Under the pieces are notes generated by a model. That model saw only the letters and a program-made list of their open reading frames with translations. It did no database searches and was not told where the DNA came from. Of a DNA stretch of 64,000 nucleotides, positions 26,925 through 36,212 are shown piece by piece; within the stretch, counting starts at the first letter, position 1, and the number at the start of each line of letters is the position of its first letter. The position numbers and the translations under genes are program-made. Origin of the DNA: CAWGMT01 sp963823675 (GTDB lineage: Bacteria; Planctomycetota; Planctomycetia; Isosphaerales; Isosphaeraceae); assembly GCA_963823675.1 (NCBI GenBank), contig CAWGMT010000012.1:620001-684000 (forward strand), in the 5' to 3' direction.

Positions 26925-28030
26925 CACGGTGGCGCCACGCGAGTGATCGTGGGATCTGGCTGCCAGAGGTAGAGGAATGTCGGCAGCTTGCTCCGGTCGA
27001 TACCCGGGACGCTAGCCGGTATGAAGCCGTTCTGGATCGGCGTGTTCGGGGCGATCGCGTAGATCGAGCGGATCGGCAGGTCGGCCCGCTGCAGGAGGAC
27101 CACCTCGGCTCCGTGAAGGCCCGATCGGCGCTCGGCTTCCTCGATGGCGTCGTCGAGGAAACCCAGCCGGTCCACCAGGTGCAGCTCCACAGCACGGCTC
27201 GCCGCGACGATCCGGCCATCCTCGATCGCCCCGTTGTCGGCGGGTGTCATCGCGGGCCGCATTGAAGCCACCCGCGCCTGGAACTGCTTGGCGTGCCCCT
27301 TGACGATCTCTTCGAAGACGGCCCGCTCGGGGTTCGCGACGGTGCGCAGGACACTGCCCATATCCACCATATCACCCGATTTGACTGTGTTGACGGTGAC
27401 GTTGGCGGCTGACATCGCGAGCTCGAGGTTGTAGAAATTCGCCACGGCGCCGATCGAGCCTGTGATACTGCTCGGCTGGGCCACGATCAGGTCCGCTCCC
27501 ACGGCGATGTAGTACGCACCTCCCGTCGCCAGGTCCAACAGGCAGGCGACGACCGGCTTGCCCGTCCCCTGGCGAAATCGGCGCAGCTCTTCGGCCATCA
27601 ACTCGCTGGCAGCCACGCCGCCGCCGGGGCTGTTGACCCGCAGCACCACGGCCCTGACGCTCGGGTCGCAGGCAGCCAGGATCAGCTTTTCTCGGAACGC
27701 GGCGACCGGGTTCTCACCCGCGGAGCTGATCCCGGTCAAATTCTGGTTGACGATCAAGCCATCGATATCCACGATGGCGATTCGTCCCGCGGCCTGCCCC
27801 CCACCGGCGCATCGAACGACCCTCGGGACCATTGGGCCCAGATCAGGGAACTGAGTTGATTCAACCTTGAACTTGCCGTTGAAATCGCCGGCGACCTTGG
27901 CGTCTGCCTGGACGGTCGTGTGGAAGTTGAGGCAATGGCATCCGCAAAGCATCACGCTCATGGCGGTTACGGCGAGAATCCGCCACGCGGACGGCCCCAC
28001 TTGCACGAGTGCAGATCTTGCCGTCGTCAT
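26924..28030 (-). CDS. SppA-like S49 peptidase, predicted lipoprotein
   Basis: About 368 residues from ATG 28030. The N-terminus has a signal with lipobox LCGC (Cys 31), so the mature protein is probably lipid-anchored. The S49 core follows: IAIVDIDGLIV, AVVLRVNSPGGGVAASELM, then KPVVACLLDLATGGAYYIAV where the usual catalytic Ser of A-S-G-G-Y-Y is Thr 169, then SSITGSIGAV and VKSGDMVDMGS with the expected general-base Lys at 217. So the dyad here is Thr/Lys, or the enzyme is altered. SppA proteins digest cleaved signal peptides in the membrane. The size matches the single-domain (Bacillus/archaeal) type rather than E. coli SppA. The small gene at 26924 is coupled downstream. Confidence 0.8.
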   Translation of the reverse strand: MTTARSALVQVGPSAWRILAVTAMSVMLCGCHCLNFHTTVQADAKVAGDFNGKFKVESTQFPDLGPMVPRVVRCAGGGQAAGRIAIVDIDGLIVNQNLTGISSAGENPVAAFREKLILAACDPSVRAVVLRVNSPGGGVAASELMAEELRRFRQGTGKPVVACLLDLATGGAYYIAVGADLIVAQPSSITGSIGAVANFYNLELAMSAANVTVNTVKSGDMVDMGSVLRTVANPERAVFEEIVKGHAKQFQARVASMRPAMTPADNGAIEDGRIVAASRAVELHLVDRLGFLDDAIEEAERRSGLHGAEVVLLQRADLPIRSIYAIAPNTPIQNGFIPASVPGIDRSKLPTFLYLWQPDPTITRVAPP

Positions 28031-28152
28031 CGCAGTTCTACCCTCCGTGCTTGATCCGGCCTCCTTGCGAACGCTCGCAATCGGTATAATCGGCACTCTC
28101 CGCGGATAACTGGAGAGTGATCCATCAATAGTCCCCGATCGAGGCACTCGCA

Positions 28153-29058
28153 ATGTCGTTCCTCGCGCTGCTCTATTGCCAGGCGCTGCTCGCCCAGGCC
28201 CACGCCGGCGGAATCGAGCCGGGACACGCCCAGAACACGATTTACGACGCGGTTCGCACAGTCGGTTTGAAGGCGGAGGGGGCCGTCGCGCAGCTCTCCG
28301 AGCCGCTCTTGCGTGACGGCATGTCGGGCGAGGAACAGCAAGCCATCCTGTTGAAACTCCTCGATTCGACCAAGGCACTGGAAGACTTCCTGGCGCCGGG
28401 GATTTCGTCACCCATCAAGAGCAAGCTGCACGACTGGCCGGGAACGACCGGGACAATCCGGGGCTTCGACATCTGGTTCGTCGTCCATGCCAAGCTCGAC
28501 GAGATGAACTCCGATGATTTCAGCCGCCCGTCGGATAAAGGGGCAAACGCCGATTCAGGCGGCATGCATTTCGAGGGCGATTTGCTCGACGCGGACGAGT
28601 TGAAGAAGCTGGGGCTCACGCTATCAGGAAAGATGGACCGGGTTGACCAGATCGAGTGCGCGCTGCTCGATAAAGTGGAAGCGAAGATGCTGAATCGCTC
28701 GCTCGGCACGCGGTCAGACGGCTCGCTGGTCGTCGCGACCCAGACGGTTCTGACCCTCCCCGCCAACGAGGCCCAGCGGAACGCGTGGCGCGCGGTCGAT
28801 CGTCGCGCCGCGAAGATCTCGTACGGCCCCTGGCAACCCTACGCCGGCATCATCGCCTACACCAAGACCAGCCGGCTCGACTTCCGCCCCGGGGCCTTGC
28901 TGGTGGAGATCCATGGGGCATTCACCGAGCCCAAGGGCTGGTTTAACGGCAAGGCAATCCTCAAGTCCAAGATCACGATCGTGGCGAACGAAAAGATCCG
29001 CGACCTGCGCCGCGAGATCGCCAAAAAGCGAGAAAAGGCCGCCGGCCCGGCTTCTTGA
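28153..29058 (+). CDS. Exported protein of unknown function
   Basis: 301 residues. MSFLALLYCQALLAQAHAGG forms a signal peptide. The mature part begins with a helical stretch (AQNTIYDAVRTVGLKAEGAV) and has recognisable secondary structure but no known motif: IRGFDIWFVVHAKLDEMNSD, LSGKMDRVDQIECALLDKVE, ISYGPWQPYAGIIAYTKTSR and a basic coiled C-terminus KIRDLRREIAKKREKAAG. Codon pattern and length look genuine. It is divergent from the SppA-like gene (122 bp apart) and overlaps the SDR gene tail to tail by about 86 bp. Confidence 0.65.
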   Translation: MSFLALLYCQALLAQAHAGGIEPGHAQNTIYDAVRTVGLKAEGAVAQLSEPLLRDGMSGEEQQAILLKLLDSTKALEDFLAPGISSPIKSKLHDWPGTTGTIRGFDIWFVVHAKLDEMNSDDFSRPSDKGANADSGGMHFEGDLLDADELKKLGLTLSGKMDRVDQIECALLDKVEAKMLNRSLGTRSDGSLVVATQTVLTLPANEAQRNAWRAVDRRAAKISYGPWQPYAGIIAYTKTSRLDFRPGALLVEIHGAFTEPKGWFNGKAILKSKITIVANEKIRDLRREIAKKREKAAGPAS

Positions 29059-29953
29059 GATGATCGGCTCCGACAGTTTCAGCGCCCGGTCGCGCGGGTG
29101 AAAAGTGATCGAGGGCGCGGATGATCGCCGCGTCGCGGCAGCGGTCCGGGAGGAGGTCGGTGAGGAGACGGAACATCCACGCGCCCCGCAGCACCATGTA
29201 GCGCGGCCGTGGCCGCCTTGCCTGGAGTGCCTTCAGGACCACCCCCACGACGGCGCTCGACGGCAAGGACCTACGATCGGAGGCCCGCGCCGCAGCGCGG
29301 GCCGCTTCCATCATCGGACGGTAGAGTTCCTTGGCCTCTGGCGCCAGACGGTCAAACCGATCCTCGGCGACATGGATCGCCTTCTCCAGCATGCCGGTCG
29401 TGATCGGCCCGGGCTGAATCACCACCACATCGACACCGGTCGGCTGCACCTCGAGCCGCAGTGCGTCCAGGAGAGCCTCGAGGGCACACTTTGATGCCGC
29501 GTACGGACCGATGATCGGCAAGGCGATCCGCGCGCTGACACTACTGATGAATACAACCCGGCCGCGGGCCGCGCGGAGCATGGGCAACATCGCCTGGGTC
29601 ACCGCCATCGGGCCGATCACATTCACCTCCAATTGCTCGCGCAGGTCGGCAGGCGTCAAGAATTCCAGTGGTCCGGCGATCGCGATGCCCGCACTGCTAA
29701 TGAGCGCGTCAATCCCGTGCTCGCCAACCTCTTGGCGGATCAGCCGCGCAGCAGCCTCGATCTCGGGTGCGACCGTCACGTCGAGCCGGACAGGTCGCAG
29801 CGAAGGAGAGTTATCCTGGGCGAGGGCACGAGCGTCGGCGTCGTGCCTCACCCCCGCATAGACCCTCCAGCCTCGCTCATCCATGGCACGCACGCATGCA
29901 CGCCCAATTCCGCTCGACGCGCCCGTGACCAGAACGCTTTTTCGCTCGGCCAT
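28973..29953 (-). CDS. Short-chain dehydrogenase/reductase (classical SDR)
   Basis: ATG 29953 is preceded by AAGGAGG at good distance. SVLVTGASSGIGRACVRAMD is the TGxxxGxG NAD(P)-binding motif, SSAGIAIAGPLEFL the NAG-like motif, FISSVSARIALPIIGPYAAS the catalytic Ser plus Tyr-x-x-x-Lys (YAASK), and IQPGPITTGM the C-terminal loop. Substrate unknown. The last 40 or so residues (RPGAETVGADHLKKPGRRPF) are atypical and run 86 bp into the convergent gene, so the true end may be earlier if an indel is present. Confidence 0.8.
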   Translation of the reverse strand: MAERKSVLVTGASSGIGRACVRAMDERGWRVYAGVRHDADARALAQDNSPSLRPVRLDVTVAPEIEAAARLIRQEVGEHGIDALISSAGIAIAGPLEFLTPADLREQLEVNVIGPMAVTQAMLPMLRAARGRVVFISSVSARIALPIIGPYAASKCALEALLDALRLEVQPTGVDVVVIQPGPITTGMLEKAIHVAEDRFDRLAPEAKELYRPMMEAARAAARASDRRSLPSSAVVGVVLKALQARRPRPRYMVLRGAWMFRLLTDLLPDRCRDAAIIRALDHFSPARPGAETVGADHLKKPGRRPFLAFWRSRGAGRGSFRSPRS

Positions 29954-29967
29954 GAATCCACCTCCTT

Positions 29968-30072
29968 GCAACTGTGGAACAGCCGCCCTCGGCTGTTCGG
30001 ACTGATGACAGGCGAGGGCGGCTGTCCCACAACAAGAAATTGATGACGGCCGAGGGCGGCTGTCGCACAAGA
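29968..30072. repeat. GCCGAGGGCGGCTGT palindromic repeats
   Basis: TGTGGAACAGCCGCCCTCGG at 29973-29992, then two inverse units, GGCGAGGGCGGCTGTCCCAC (about 30011-30030) and GGCCGAGGGCGGCTGTCGCA (about 30048-30067). Several hairpin pairings are possible. Lies between the SDR start and the ABC ATPase end. Confidence 0.75.
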
Positions 30073-30110
30073 AAGTATTGGCTCAATTCATTTCTTCGCG
30101 CTGCCTCCGC

Positions 30111-30821
30111 TCACGCCTGCCTGGCGGCAACCGATTCGTCGCTGACGATGCGGCCGTCGCGCATCCGGATCAGACGCTGGGATTTGTCCGCGACCTCCTG
30201 GCTGTGAGTCACGACGATCAGTGTCATCCGGCGCCGGCGGTGCAAGTCGCCGAACATCGCCATCACTTCCTCGCCCGTCCGCGAGTCGAGGTTGCCCGTC
30301 GGCTCGTCGGCCAGAAGCAGGATCGGGTCGTTCGCCAAGGCCCGCGCGATCGCAACCCGCTGCCGCTCCCCGGCCGAAAGCTTCGACGGCAGGTGCTTGG
30401 AGCGATGGCCCATCTTGACCGACTCGAGCAATTCGCGTGCCTTGAGCTCGCGCTGGCGAGCCGAAAGCGCCGTCTCGAACATCGGCAACTGGACGTTCTC
30501 GATGGCCGTCAGGGTCGGTAGCAGATGGAATGCCTGAAAGACGAAGCCGATCTTGCAGGCACGCAGCCGATCGACCGTGCGCAGGCCCGAGAGCCCCTGG
30601 CCCTCGAAATAGACTTCACCAGACGTCGGCAGATCGAGCGCGCCCAGCATGTTCAGCAATGTTGACTTGCCGCAGCCGCTGGGGCCCATGATTGCAACAT
30701 ATTCGCCCGGCCTGATCGCCAGGTCAAGCTCGACGATCGCGGCGACGTCGCCATCATCATAATGTTTGTTGACGTGTTCACAACGCAGCAACGGCTCGTT
30801 GTTCGTGGCCTTTGTGTCCAT
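30111..30821 (-). CDS. ABC transporter ATP-binding protein, LolD/MacB type
   Basis: 236 residues from ATG 30821. LLRCEHVNKHYDDGDVAAIV opens the domain. Walker A is GPSGCGKST, the Q-loop FVFQAFHLLP, the signature LSAGERQRVAIARALAN (with LSAGE rather than LSGGQ), Walker B ILLLADEPTGNLDS and the switch His in VTHSQEVADKS. The LxTxxENVQLP stretch is typical of the LolD/MacB group, which powers FtsX-type permeases acting on outer-membrane lipoproteins or periplasmic substrates. The matching permease starts at 31093 on the opposite strand, so the pair is divergently arranged around 271 bp. Confidence 0.9.
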   Translation of the reverse strand: MDTKATNNEPLLRCEHVNKHYDDGDVAAIVELDLAIRPGEYVAIMGPSGCGKSTLLNMLGALDLPTSGEVYFEGQGLSGLRTVDRLRACKIGFVFQAFHLLPTLTAIENVQLPMFETALSARQRELKARELLESVKMGHRSKHLPSKLSAGERQRVAIARALANDPILLLADEPTGNLDSRTGEEVMAMFGDLHRRRRMTLIVVTHSQEVADKSQRLIRMRDGRIVSDESVAARQA

Positions 30822-31092
30822 CAAGCCTGGCCGCCTCCAGTCTCGGCGAGCGCCGGTTTCCTTTTCCCCCCTCGCGAATGACCGATCCTTTCCGCCCCTT
30901 GATAAGGGTGGCATGGGGGGGGCCGGCACGATCGATTGGCGCCGGTAAGTCGCTTACGCCGCCCCTTCATAGCAGATCGAGCATCGTTCTCGCAAGAGCC
31001 AGAACGGCTTGCGTCTCCCGGGCGGTGCCGATATGCTGGCTCGCTGCCAACGAGGCACCGATCTTGAGGAACTCGCCGCGTAGAACCCGCCC

Positions 31093-32220
31093 ATGCACTT
31101 TTTGACAATCGTTTTCAAGAACACAATCCGGCGGCCGCTCCGGTCGGCGTTGACCGTGATCGCCATCGCGGTCGCGGTGGGCACGGTCGATGCGCTGGTC
31201 GGGGTTGCGGCGGGGTTCGAGAGAACCTTCCTCAGCCTCTACAAGGGGGTCGGGATAGACCTGGTGATCGTCCGCGCGGGCGCGAAGCAGCGGCTCAATA
31301 GCACGCTCGAAGAGAGCCTGGGCGACAAGATCCGCGAGGTTCCTGGCGTGGCCGAGGTCATCCCCGGCCTGGCGGACATGGCCTCATTCGAGGAGAGCGG
31401 CCTGTTCGGCGTGCTGGTTCAGGGGTTGGTCCCCGAAACGAAGGTATTCGAGCACATGAAGATTGTTTCGGGCCGGTCCCTGGGGCGCGATGACGACAAG
31501 GCCGCCCTGATCGGCACCGTGCTGGCCAAGAACCTCGACAAGAAAGTAGGCGACAGCATCCCGCTCTTCGAGGAACAGTTTCAAATCGTCGGGATCTATC
31601 ACAGCAGCAACGTCTTCGAGGAAGGGGCCGTGGCGATCCCGCTGGCGGAATTACAGCGGCTGATGGACCGCCCGGGGCAAGTCACCGGCTTCAGCGTGAT
31701 CATGAAAAAGCCCTCGGACAAGGCACGCATCGATCGCGCCAGGAAGGAGATCGAGTCGCTCGCACCCGGGCTGACTGCCCTGCCGACCGACGAGCACGTC
31801 AAGAGCGTCACCGAGATCCAGCTCGCCAAGGCGATGGCCTGGCTGACGTCGGCGGTCGCCCTCCTGATCGGCGGCTTCGGCATGATGAATACGATGATCA
31901 TGGCCGTCCACGAGCGAACCAAGGAGATCGGCATCCTCCGCGCCATCGGCTGGGGCCGCGGCCGCATCGTGCGCATGATCCTGCTCGAGTCGCTGGTCAT
32001 CGGGGTCGTCGGCGCGATCGTCGGCGGAATCGGCGCCAGTATTCTGGTCCGGCTCCTGACCCGCGTGCCGACTGTCAGCGGCTTGATCGACGGCCGCATC
32101 GAGCCCCGGTTCTTCTTCTACGGCTTGCTGCTTGCACTGGCCGTCGGACTCATCGGCGGCCTCCTCCCCGCCTATCGGGCATCGCGACTCTTGCCGACCG
32201 TGGCACTGAGGTACGAATGA
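31093..32220 (+). CDS. FtsX/MacB-type ABC transporter permease
   Basis: 375 residues. One N-terminal membrane helix (SALTVIAIAVAVGTVDALVG), a periplasmic MacB-like core domain of about 200 residues (VIVRAGAKQRLNSTLEESLG; VPGVAEVIPGLADM; VGIYHSSNVFEEGAVAIP), then three helices: WLTSAVALLIGGFGMMNTMI, followed by the cytoplasmic HERTKEIGILRAIGWGRGRI coupling motif, then SLVIGVVGAIVGGIGASILV and GLLLALAVGLIGGLLPAYRA. Ends RASRLLPTVALRYE, which is typical of the family. Works with the ATPase at 30111. Substrate not determinable. Confidence 0.88.
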   Translation: MHFLTIVFKNTIRRPLRSALTVIAIAVAVGTVDALVGVAAGFERTFLSLYKGVGIDLVIVRAGAKQRLNSTLEESLGDKIREVPGVAEVIPGLADMASFEESGLFGVLVQGLVPETKVFEHMKIVSGRSLGRDDDKAALIGTVLAKNLDKKVGDSIPLFEEQFQIVGIYHSSNVFEEGAVAIPLAELQRLMDRPGQVTGFSVIMKKPSDKARIDRARKEIESLAPGLTALPTDEHVKSVTEIQLAKAMAWLTSAVALLIGGFGMMNTMIMAVHERTKEIGILRAIGWGRGRIVRMILLESLVIGVVGAIVGGIGASILVRLLTRVPTVSGLIDGRIEPRFFFYGLLLALAVGLIGGLLPAYRASRLLPTVALRYE

Positions 32221-32268
32221 AGGGACCGGCCCCAGCCGGGACACCAACCCCGGGCACTCCCCAGCACC

Positions 32269-35208
32269 TCATGGCGACGCAAACGGCTGCGCGGGGAACT
32301 CCACATCAGCCATGATCGCCTGGCCCTCAGGCAGTGAACGGATCGGCGCAAACGCCGGTTCATTGCGCAGCCGCTTGGCGTCTTTGAAGCCTGCATCAAC
32401 CGCCCCGCGCAGCATTTCCAGCGTGCCATCCACCAATCTCTGCCGCCGCGCCGTGGTAATTCGCGCATCGAGCTTGGGCGGCGAACGGTCGATCGCGACA
32501 AGCCGCCTGGCATACTCCCGTGCGACCATGTGATAGACTGCGGGACGCCTTTGGGCCGTCGTCACTGAGCGATTCTGCGAGTACGATGCATCTGCGAGCT
32601 GTCCCCGCGCCGCGTGCTCTTCGGCCAGCCTCCGCTCGACGTAGACGAGGTAACTTCGATTCTCGTCGTGTTCCGGTGATCCCGCAACGAGCTCCGCCAG
32701 GAGCTGCTCGGCCTTGCGATAGAGGTCTAAGTCAGGGCGCCGGCCGTCTTCGTCCTGATCGTCGGCCATACTGAAACAACAGTGCGCAAAGGCGATCCGC
32801 ATGTCCCAGGAAAGGTGCTCAACCAGGCTAAGCTTGTCGCAAATCTCGTAGCCGTCGCGCGTGAGCGCCCGCCGCTCCGCGCGGTATCGCGCGCGGTCAG
32901 ACCCGTAAGCTTCACGCAGATTGTGATCGGCCAAAGCCAACTCCTCCTGGAGTCTCGCCATCACCGATACCGGCCGGCCTTGCTTGGCAATCATTCCCTT
33001 GAGCGTTCCGCGGGCGCCTGCGAAGCTATCGATCGCTTCATCCCACCTTTCGTAGAAGTTTGCCATCACGCCAATCTCGGAGTCCGCTCGGCTGAGATCG
33101 AAGCCATAGTCGGTGTCGTCGGGATGATCCGCAACGAGGTTCCGGTATATTCCCGACGCCCGTCGGCCCTCGGCCACGGCTTCATCGACCCGGCCAAGAT
33201 TGGAGTAGACTCGGCATAGATAGGCGTGGGTCCTGGCCGCGATCGAGAGCGTCTCTGGCCTGCGATCGCCCAGCTCAAGCAGGCTCTTAAAGGCTTCGCT
33301 CGCCTTCAAGAACGACACGAGTGCCTCGGACTTTCGGCCCGCGACGAAGTGGCGATCGCCGGTGTTGAAGTGATTCATCGCGATCACGCTGATCCAGTCC
33401 CGCTGGTCGGCTCGCGGGTGGAGGTCGCGCAGTCCCTGGCTGATCTCGATCGACCGCCGCGCAGCCGCAAAGTACTCATCCGCCTTCGGCCACATGTGCG
33501 CAAACCGAAGAAGGCACACGGCCAGGGAATAGCGAAAGCGGATCGAGGCCGGATCGTGGGCGACCACGTTCTCGGCCAAGGCGATGGCCTTGCGCATCGA
33601 TTCGAGCGCCGCGACACGGTCGCCTTCCTCGTATTGGATTCCCGCAAGCGCGGCATAAGCCTCGACACGTTGATGTTCGGCCCGGGGGTCGGCTTCGAGC
33701 TCGCGGACCAGCGCCAAGGATTCCTTCAGCCCCGCCGAGATCAAGGCGTGGCGATACGGCCGCACCTCTTCGATCCGCATCGCGGCTCCGCCCGTTTCGA
33801 GCAACAGCCGGACAGCCCCGAGGGCTCGGTCGCGCGATCGTTCCGCATGGTCGCGCTCCGCCCGGGCGCCCAGCCAGAGCCAGAGCAAGCTCGGCGTGCC
33901 CAGGGCGAACGTCAAGGCCAGGGCGGCCAGGCTGAACGAGAGCATGGGGTTGCGGCGGCTCTGCCGCCAGAGTCTTCCGACCACGCCCACCGGCCGCGCG
34001 GCAATCGGCCGGCGTTCGCGGAAACGCTCGAGGTCGTCGGCCAGCGTAAGCGCGGTCGCATACCGCTTGCGCGGCTCCTTTTCCAGGCACTTCAGGCAGA
34101 TCGTCTCGAGGTCGCGCGGCACGCCGGGCCGCAATCGCCTCGGCGGAATCACGTCGGTCGAAACGACCAGCTTGAGGGTCTCGATCGCCGAATCGCCCAC
34201 GAACGGCGGGCGGCCGGCCAGCGTGTGGTAGAGGACCGCCCCCAGCGCATAAACGTCGGCAGCCGGGCCCACCAGCTTCGAGCGTCCCTCGGCCTGTTCC
34301 GGGGCCATGTAGCTGGGCGTGCCCAGCGCTTCTCCCGACAAGGTGCGAACCGAGTCGCTGCCAAGGAGCTTCGCCAGGCCGAAGTCGGCGACCTTCGGGA
34401 CGTCGTCGTGCGTCAACAGGACGTTGCTCGGCTTCAGATCGCGATGGACGATCCCGCCGCGATGGGCGGCATGCACGGCCCGGGCGAGCGTTTCGACCAG
34501 CTCCGCGGCTGCATCGGCGGCCATCGGGCCATCGGCGAGGCGTCGAGCGAGGCTCCCTCCGCCGGCGTACTCGAGCGAGAAGAAGGGCCTGCCCTGGTGC
34601 TCGCCGATCGCGTGGATCTGGATGATGTGCGGATGCTGCAGCCGCGCGACGACCTCGGCCTCCGCCAGGAACCGCCCGAGCTGCTCGGGCGTCGCGTGCT
34701 GAAACTCGGCGATCGTCTTGATCGCAATGATGCGACCGAGCCGCAGGTCGCGCGCCTTGTAGACGACCCCCATGCCGCCCCGGCCGAGCACACCGAGAAG
34801 CTCGTAGCCGTCGATCGCCGGAAGCGGAACCTCTACGGCCAGAAGCGGGCGGCCCGACGCCCCGTCGATCGGCACTGGAGCCGGAACCTGCGGCGGGACG
34901 GTCTTGTCGTCGTCGGCCGTCCGCATCGCCTCGTCGACCGCAAACTGCCGGATGATCGCCTCGGAGCACGTCGGGAACCGGGCGATGTATTCCTCGGCCA
35001 AGGGCGACTCGCCCAACTGCCGTCGGAGCAAGACCTCCTGGTAGACGAGGTCGATCACGGCCTCGGGATCATCCCGAAGGGCCGGCCAGCGCGCCAGGAA
35101 CTCCTCGACCGGCGCACGATCATCCAATTTCCAGCGCTCGCTCTGCTGGTCGAGCACCGTCTCCAGAACCGACCGGCCTTCCGCTTTCGTCGACGTATCC
35201 TCGTCCAA
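32269..35208 (-). CDS. Membrane Ser/Thr protein kinase with C-terminal helical (TPR-like) domain
   Basis: 979 residues. Residues 1-115 carry the planctomycete pre-kinase stretch (VEEFLARWPALRDDPEAVID; LAEEYIARFP). The kinase runs from about 130 to 390: LLGVLGRGGMGVVYKARDLR (Gly-rich loop), IIAIKTI (Lys), GIVHRDLKPSNVLLTHDD (catalytic loop), KVADFGLAKLL (DFG), GTPSYMAPEQAEG and RPPFVGDSA. One membrane helix follows near residues 420-445 (FSLAALALTFALGTPSLLWL). The 500-residue C-terminus is helical and outside the cytoplasm if topology is standard, with TPR-like units (ALESMRKAIALAENVVAHDP; EALVSFLKASEAFKSLLELG; EAVAEGRRASGIYRNLVADH). It follows the sigma factor gene on the same strand, 177 bp apart. 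Confidence 0.9.
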   Translation of the reverse strand: MDEDTSTKAEGRSVLETVLDQQSERWKLDDRAPVEEFLARWPALRDDPEAVIDLVYQEVLLRRQLGESPLAEEYIARFPTCSEAIIRQFAVDEAMRTADDDKTVPPQVPAPVPIDGASGRPLLAVEVPLPAIDGYELLGVLGRGGMGVVYKARDLRLGRIIAIKTIAEFQHATPEQLGRFLAEAEVVARLQHPHIIQIHAIGEHQGRPFFSLEYAGGGSLARRLADGPMAADAAAELVETLARAVHAAHRGGIVHRDLKPSNVLLTHDDVPKVADFGLAKLLGSDSVRTLSGEALGTPSYMAPEQAEGRSKLVGPAADVYALGAVLYHTLAGRPPFVGDSAIETLKLVVSTDVIPPRRLRPGVPRDLETICLKCLEKEPRKRYATALTLADDLERFRERRPIAARPVGVVGRLWRQSRRNPMLSFSLAALALTFALGTPSLLWLWLGARAERDHAERSRDRALGAVRLLLETGGAAMRIEEVRPYRHALISAGLKESLALVRELEADPRAEHQRVEAYAALAGIQYEEGDRVAALESMRKAIALAENVVAHDPASIRFRYSLAVCLLRFAHMWPKADEYFAAARRSIEISQGLRDLHPRADQRDWISVIAMNHFNTGDRHFVAGRKSEALVSFLKASEAFKSLLELGDRRPETLSIAARTHAYLCRVYSNLGRVDEAVAEGRRASGIYRNLVADHPDDTDYGFDLSRADSEIGVMANFYERWDEAIDSFAGARGTLKGMIAKQGRPVSVMARLQEELALADHNLREAYGSDRARYRAERRALTRDGYEICDKLSLVEHLSWDMRIAFAHCCFSMADDQDEDGRRPDLDLYRKAEQLLAELVAGSPEHDENRSYLVYVERRLAEEHAARGQLADASYSQNRSVTTAQRRPAVYHMVAREYARRLVAIDRSPPKLDARITTARRQRLVDGTLEMLRGAVDAGFKDAKRLRNEPAFAPIRSLPEGQAIMADVEFPAQPFASP

Positions 35209-35267
35209 GGTAAGCTCGCTGATTGAGTCCTGCTAATGCTCCTGCTCCTGATATACGGCGGCGAACG

Positions 35268-35346
35268 TCGTTAACCCGGAGCCAACGGCGACGGCGTTCA
35301 CTGCTCCAGTCTAAACGATCGCCGTCGCCGGTGGCTCCGGGTTAAA
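35268..35346. repeat. Palindromic GTTAACCCGGAGCC repeat
   Basis: GTTAACCCGGAGCCAACGGC plus GACGGCG at 35270-35296 is inverted as CGCCGTCGCCGGTGGCTCCG plus GGTTAA at about 35319-35344. Lies in the gap between kinase and sigma factor. It could form a hairpin in the shared transcript, or attenuate it. From memory, similar elements are dispersed in planctomycetes. Confidence 0.7.
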
Positions 35347-35385
35347 CGAGCACGGCAGCGACGGCTCGACCGGGTGTGCCAAGCA

Positions 35386-35979
35386 TCAGGTCGTCGCGAC
35401 GCTCTGGATCCCCAAATCGTCCCGGATGCGCTCGAACGCGCGCTCGAGCTTCTTGCGCAGGGCCTCGGCAGTACCCCCGACCGCCGCTGCGATCTCGGGC
35501 CACGACTGGTCGTCGAGCCTTCGGTTGAGGATCTCCAGCTCGTCGACGGAAAATAGCTTGAAGATGATCTCCGAGAGGTCCTTGTCGTCGACCGATTTCT
35601 CGGGGCCGGGCCGGTGGTCGACACGCTCGCCTGGTCCCGGATCGCTTTGAACCTCGCGCCAGACGACGCTCAACTTCCGAGCTTTGTTGGCGATCTTGAA
35701 CCGGATCATGGCGCTGAGGAGCTTCTCCATATCCTTCGGCTGGTTCAGGTCGAAACGCCCCGCTTTGAGCCGTGCGAACAGGCTCTTGAAAACCGACTGG
35801 CAGACATCGATCGATCCCACATCGTAGCGCAGCCGGTCGTAGTCGCCGCGATGCCGCATCCGGAACCGGACCACGCGGAGGATGAACGGCTCGAACTGGG
35901 CGACAAGCGCCGTCGCGGCGTCCTCGTCGCCGGATCGCACCCGCCGGATCAGATCGAGGAATTCGTCCTGCCCGGTCAT
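35386..35979 (-). CDS. ECF-type RNA polymerase sigma factor
   Basis: 197 residues from ATG 35979. FLDLIRRVRSGDEDAATALV is region 1.2/2.1-like, YDVGSIDVCQSVFKSLFARL is the core-binding and -10 recognition helix, KDMEKLLSAMIRFKIANKAR continues region 2, and LFSVDELEILNRRLDDQSWP then EIAAAVGGTAEALRKKLERA is region 4 with its HTH. It belongs to the planctomycete ECF groups often encoded beside Ser/Thr kinases, as here (kinase 177 bp downstream). An inferred role is kinase-controlled transcription, with phosphorylation of the sigma factor possible but not shown. Confidence 0.88.
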   Translation of the reverse strand: MTGQDEFLDLIRRVRSGDEDAATALVAQFEPFILRVVRFRMRHRGDYDRLRYDVGSIDVCQSVFKSLFARLKAGRFDLNQPKDMEKLLSAMIRFKIANKARKLSVVWREVQSDPGPGERVDHRPGPEKSVDDKDLSEIIFKLFSVDELEILNRRLDDQSWPEIAAAVGGTAEALRKKLERAFERIRDDLGIQSVATT

Positions 35980-36212
35980 CGTTGGCTCCGCGCGTCGCTT
36001 CGAGCGATTTCGGCGATTTTCTGTCCGCCTCGGCTGTCTCGCCGCCGTCATCAACTAGACGGTGGTGCTCAAGCTCGAAACTCCAGTCCAGATTACCCCA
36101 TTGGACGGGCCAAATCGAGGCCTGTCGTGAAAGCTCCACCACCCGACAATCGACGACGAAAGTCGTTATCGGGCTGACGTGTCGCCCATTTCTCCAACGA
36201 GAGGCAACGACC

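Noticed and set aside
33226..35226. A 666-residue open frame on the plus strand
   Set aside because: It is antisense to the Ser/Thr kinase, whose motifs are unambiguous; the frame stays open because of high GC3.
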